Shown here in pieces: positions 61,731 through 64,000 of a stretch of 64,000 nucleotides of DNA; positions within the stretch are counted from its first letter, which is position 1, and each line of letters starts with the position of its first letter. Made by a program: the position numbers and the translations under genes. The stretch comes from Amblyomma americanum. Lineage: Eukaryota > Arthropoda > Arachnida > Ixodida > Ixodidae. The stretch lies in contig NW_027526675.1 of NCBI RefSeq assembly GCF_052857255.1, positions 1 through 64,000 on the forward strand, given 5' to 3'. The notes beneath the pieces were generated by a model. That model was not told the origin of the DNA, searched no databases, and saw only the letters and a program-made list of their open reading frames with translations.

Positions 61731-64000
61731 TTTTTTGAGCCAGAATACAAGTTTTCGCGCTGTTCTGAGAGAAAAAGTTTACACCTTTCTCTCCTCTACT
61801 CTTTGACGACTTGTAAAATCTATGCTCGTGAATCTTGCTAGTTTCGATCTAAAACGATGTATCTCGTTGTTTTGAGCCGGAATACAAGTTTTCGCGCTGT
61901 TCTGAGAGAAAAAGTTTACACCTTTCTCTCGTCTACTCTTAGACGACTTGTAAAATCGATGCTCGTGAATTTTACTAGTTTCGATCTAAAACGATGTATC
62001 CCGTTGTTTTGAGCCGGAACACAAGTTTTCGCGCAGTTCTGAGAGAAAAAATTTACACCTTTCTCTCGTCTACTCTTCGACGGTTTGTAAAATCGATGCT
62101 CGTGAATCTTGCAAGTTTCGATCTAAAACGATGTATCTCGTTGTTTTGAGCCGGAATACAAGTTTTCGCGCAGTTCTGAGAGAAAAAGTTTGCACCATTT
62201 TCTCGTCTACTCTTCAACGACTTGTAAAATCGATGCTCATGAATCTTGCTAGTTTCGATCTAAAACGATGTATCCCGTTGTTTTGAGCCGGAATACAAGT
62301 TTTCGCGCAGTTCTGAGAGAAATAGTTTACACCTTTCTCTCGTCTACTCTTCGACGACTTGTAAAATCGATGCTCGTGAATTTTGCTTGTTTCGATCTAA
62401 AACGATGTATCCCGTTGTTTTGAGCCGAAATACAACTTTCCGCGCAGTTCTGAGAGAAAAAGTTTGCACCTTTTTCTCCTGTACTTTTCGACGACTTGCA
62501 AAATCGATGCTCGTGAATCTTGCTAGTTTCGATCTAGAACGTTGTATCCCGGTTTTTTGAGCCGGAATACAAGTTTTCGCGCTCTAATTTGAGAAAAAGT
62601 TTACACCTTTCTCTCCTCTACTCATCGACGACTTGTAAAATCTATGCTCGTGAATCTTGCTAGTTTCGATCTAAAACGATGTATCTCGTTGTTTTGAGCC
62701 GGAATACAAGTTTTCGCGCAGTTCTGAGAGAAAAAATTAACCTTTCTCTCCTCTACTCTTCGACGACTTGTAAAATCGATGCTCGTGAATTTTGCTAGTT
62801 TCGATCTAAAACGATGTATCCCTTTGTTTTGAGCCGGAATACAAGTTTTCGCGCAGTTCTGAGAGAAAAAATTTACACCTTTTTTTCGTCTACTCTTCGA
62901 CGACTTGTAAAATCGATGCCCGTGAATCTTGCTTGTTTCGATCTAAAACGATGTATCCCGTTGTTTTGAGCCGGAATACAAGTTTTCGCGCAGTTTCGAG
63001 AGAAAAAGTTTACACCTTTCTCTCCTCTACTCTTCGACGACTTGTAAAATCGATGCTCGTAATTCTTGCTAGTTTCGATCTAAACCATGTATCCCCTTGT
63101 TTTGAGCCGAAATACAAGTTTTCGCGCAGTTTTGAGAAAAAAAATTTACACCTTTTTTTCGTCTACTCTTCGACGATTTGTAAAATGGATGCTCGTGAAT
63201 CTTGCTAGTTTTGATCTAAAACGATGTATCTCGTTGTTTTGAGCCGAAATACAACTTTTCGCGCAGTTCTGAGAGAAAAAGTTTGCACCTTTTTCTCGTG
63301 TACTCTTCGACGACTTGTAAAATCGATGCTCGTGAATCTTGCTAGATTTGATCTAAAACGATGTATCCCGTTTTTTTGAGCCGGAATACAAGTTTTCGCG
63401 CTGTTCTGAGAGAAAAAGTTTACACCTTTCTCTCCTCTACTCTTCGACGACTTGTAAAATCTATGCTCGTGAATCTTGCAAGTTTCGATCTAAAACGATG
63501 TATCTCGTTGTTTTGAGCCGGAATACAAGTTTTCGCGCAGTTCTGAGAGAAAAAGTTTGCACCATTTTCTCGTCTACTCTTCAACGACTTGTAAAATCGA
63601 TGCTCGTGAATCTTGCAAGTTTCGATCTAAAACGATGTATCTCGTTGTTTTGAGCCGGAATACAAGTTTTCGCGCAGTTCTGAGAGAAAAAGTTTGCACC
63701 ATTTTCTCGTCTACTCTTCAACGACTTGTAAAATCGATGCTCATGAATCTTGCTAGTTTCGATCTAAAACGATGTATCCCGTTGTTTTGAGCCGGAATAC
63801 AAGTTTTCGCGCAGTTCTGAGAGAAATAGTTTACACCTTTCTCTCGTCTACTCTTCGACGACTTGTAAAATCGATGCTCGTGAATTTTGCTTGTTTCGAT
63901 CTAAAACGATGTATCCCGTTGTTTTGAGCCGAAATACAACTTTCCGCGCAGTTCTGAGAGAAAAAGTTTGCACCTTTTTCTCCTGTACTTTTCGACGACT
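61731..64000 (+). repeat. HOR block 14: types of 43.6-46.6 kb, with 11-mer offset at the end
   Basis: Anchors GAGCCAGAATACAAG (about 61,737), CTTAGACGAC (about 61,937), CGACGGTTTG (about 62,080) and CTTCAACGAC (about 62,212) match 43.68, 43.88, 44.02 and 44.16 kb. Private changes such as CGCTCTAATTTGAG near 62,580 and GATCTAGAACG near 62,530 are also present. The monomer with GCTCATGAATC occurs at about 62,234 and 63,740, 1,506 bp apart (11 monomers). The array continues past the window end. Confidence 0.72.
63470..63744 (+). repeat. Adjacent duplicated monomer pair
   Basis: The rare type with TTGCAAGTTTCG, GTATCTCG, TTTGCACCATTTTCTCG and CTTCAACGAC is present twice in a row. The ACCATTTTC tract lies at 63,561 and 63,698, exactly 137 bp apart. 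The related segment near 62.1-62.2 kb has it once. As with the 31.2 kb case, this is a one-monomer gain. Confidence 0.8.

Larger units (their letters stand above)
1..64000 (+). repeat. Satellite DNA array, ~137 bp monomer, about 467 head-to-tail copies
   Basis: Every part of the window can be read as the same ~137 bp unit repeated in one orientation. The landmark CTCTTCGACGAC starts at 136 and 273 (137 bp apart), and the same spacing holds wherever I measured it to the far end (for example 63,561 to 63,698). I saw no inverted monomer and no unique spacer of even 100 bp. Monomers differ by substitutions and 1-2 bp indels, so they fall into recognisable subtypes that recur in ordered groups. 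Composition is about 42% GC with many CpG. Arrays of this length and homogeneity are typical of eukaryotic centromeric, pericentromeric or other heterochromatin. A role at a centromere is inference only. I do not recognise the family. Confidence 0.98.

Noticed and set aside
1..64000. Many open reading frames of 60-142 codons on both strands, with recurring similar translations
   Set aside because: They follow from the tandem repeat. They overlap on both strands, shift frame with each monomer, begin and end at monomer landmarks and are broken by single-base changes between copies. Nothing resembles a known domain, and I saw no promoter or splice pattern linked to them.
1..64000. CRISPR-like regular repeat spacing
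   Set aside because: The period is regular but the whole 137 bp unit repeats. There are no unique spacers, and the repeat length is far outside the usual CRISPR range.
1..64000. Telomeric repeats, rDNA spacer repeats or transposon terminal repeats
   Set aside because: The unit is not a short telomeric motif, no rRNA gene is present, and there is no flanking element, target duplication or transposase-like frame.

Overview
The whole 64 kb window is one uninterrupted, head-to-tail tandem array of a ~137 bp satellite monomer (about 467 copies). I can support no protein-coding gene, RNA gene, transposon, CRISPR array, origin or promoter, and neither array edge lies in the window. This argues for eukaryotic heterochromatin (centromeric, pericentromeric or another satellite block). 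Composition is about 42% GC. CpG is not depleted (10 CpG in a typical monomer against about 6 expected), which suggests an organism or locus with little CpG methylation, such as many insects and other invertebrates. I do not recognise the satellite family and cannot name the species.

Landmarks in each monomer, in order, are CTCTTCGACGACTTG, a ClaI site ATCGAT (lost in several subtypes), TTTCGATCT, ACGATGTATC, GAGCCGGAATACAAG, TTTTCGCGCAG, and a purine tract GAGAGAAAAAG facing a pyrimidine tract CTTTCTCTC across a short loop. The last pair forms a dyad that persists in different forms across monomer subtypes.

Layout: subtypes recur in ordered higher-order repeats (HORs), but no single unit length rules. 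Repeat offsets fit 8, 9, 11, 13, 15, 16, 17, 22, 28, 32 and 46 monomers, always close to whole multiples of 137 bp. 1-5.7 kb is a 46-mer-type unit lacking about 4 monomers. 5.7-9 kb starts another such unit and switches type. 9-14.6 kb holds 16/15-mers. 14.6-19.1 kb is a mosaic of segments that recur at 38-39.4 and 45.2-48.4 kb. 19.1-23 kb is a 15-mer duplication. 23-27 kb repeats 6.1-11 kb. 27-37 kb is dominated by 13-mers with 16-mer spacings. 36.7-38.9 kb is an 8-mer pair. 39.2-45.5 kb contains a 32-mer offset. 44.8-57.4 kb is two tandem ~6.29 kb (46-mer) units. 57.4-61.7 kb is two 17-mers. 61.7-64 kb resumes types seen at 43.6-46.6 kb.

The pattern fits repeated unequal exchange or conversion with register kept to the monomer. 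Single-base indels, many in short homopolymers, cluster in 1-20.3 kb and 60.2-61.7 kb without an obvious rise in substitutions. I suspect uneven assembly polishing there. The many short open frames are by-products of the repeat, not genes.
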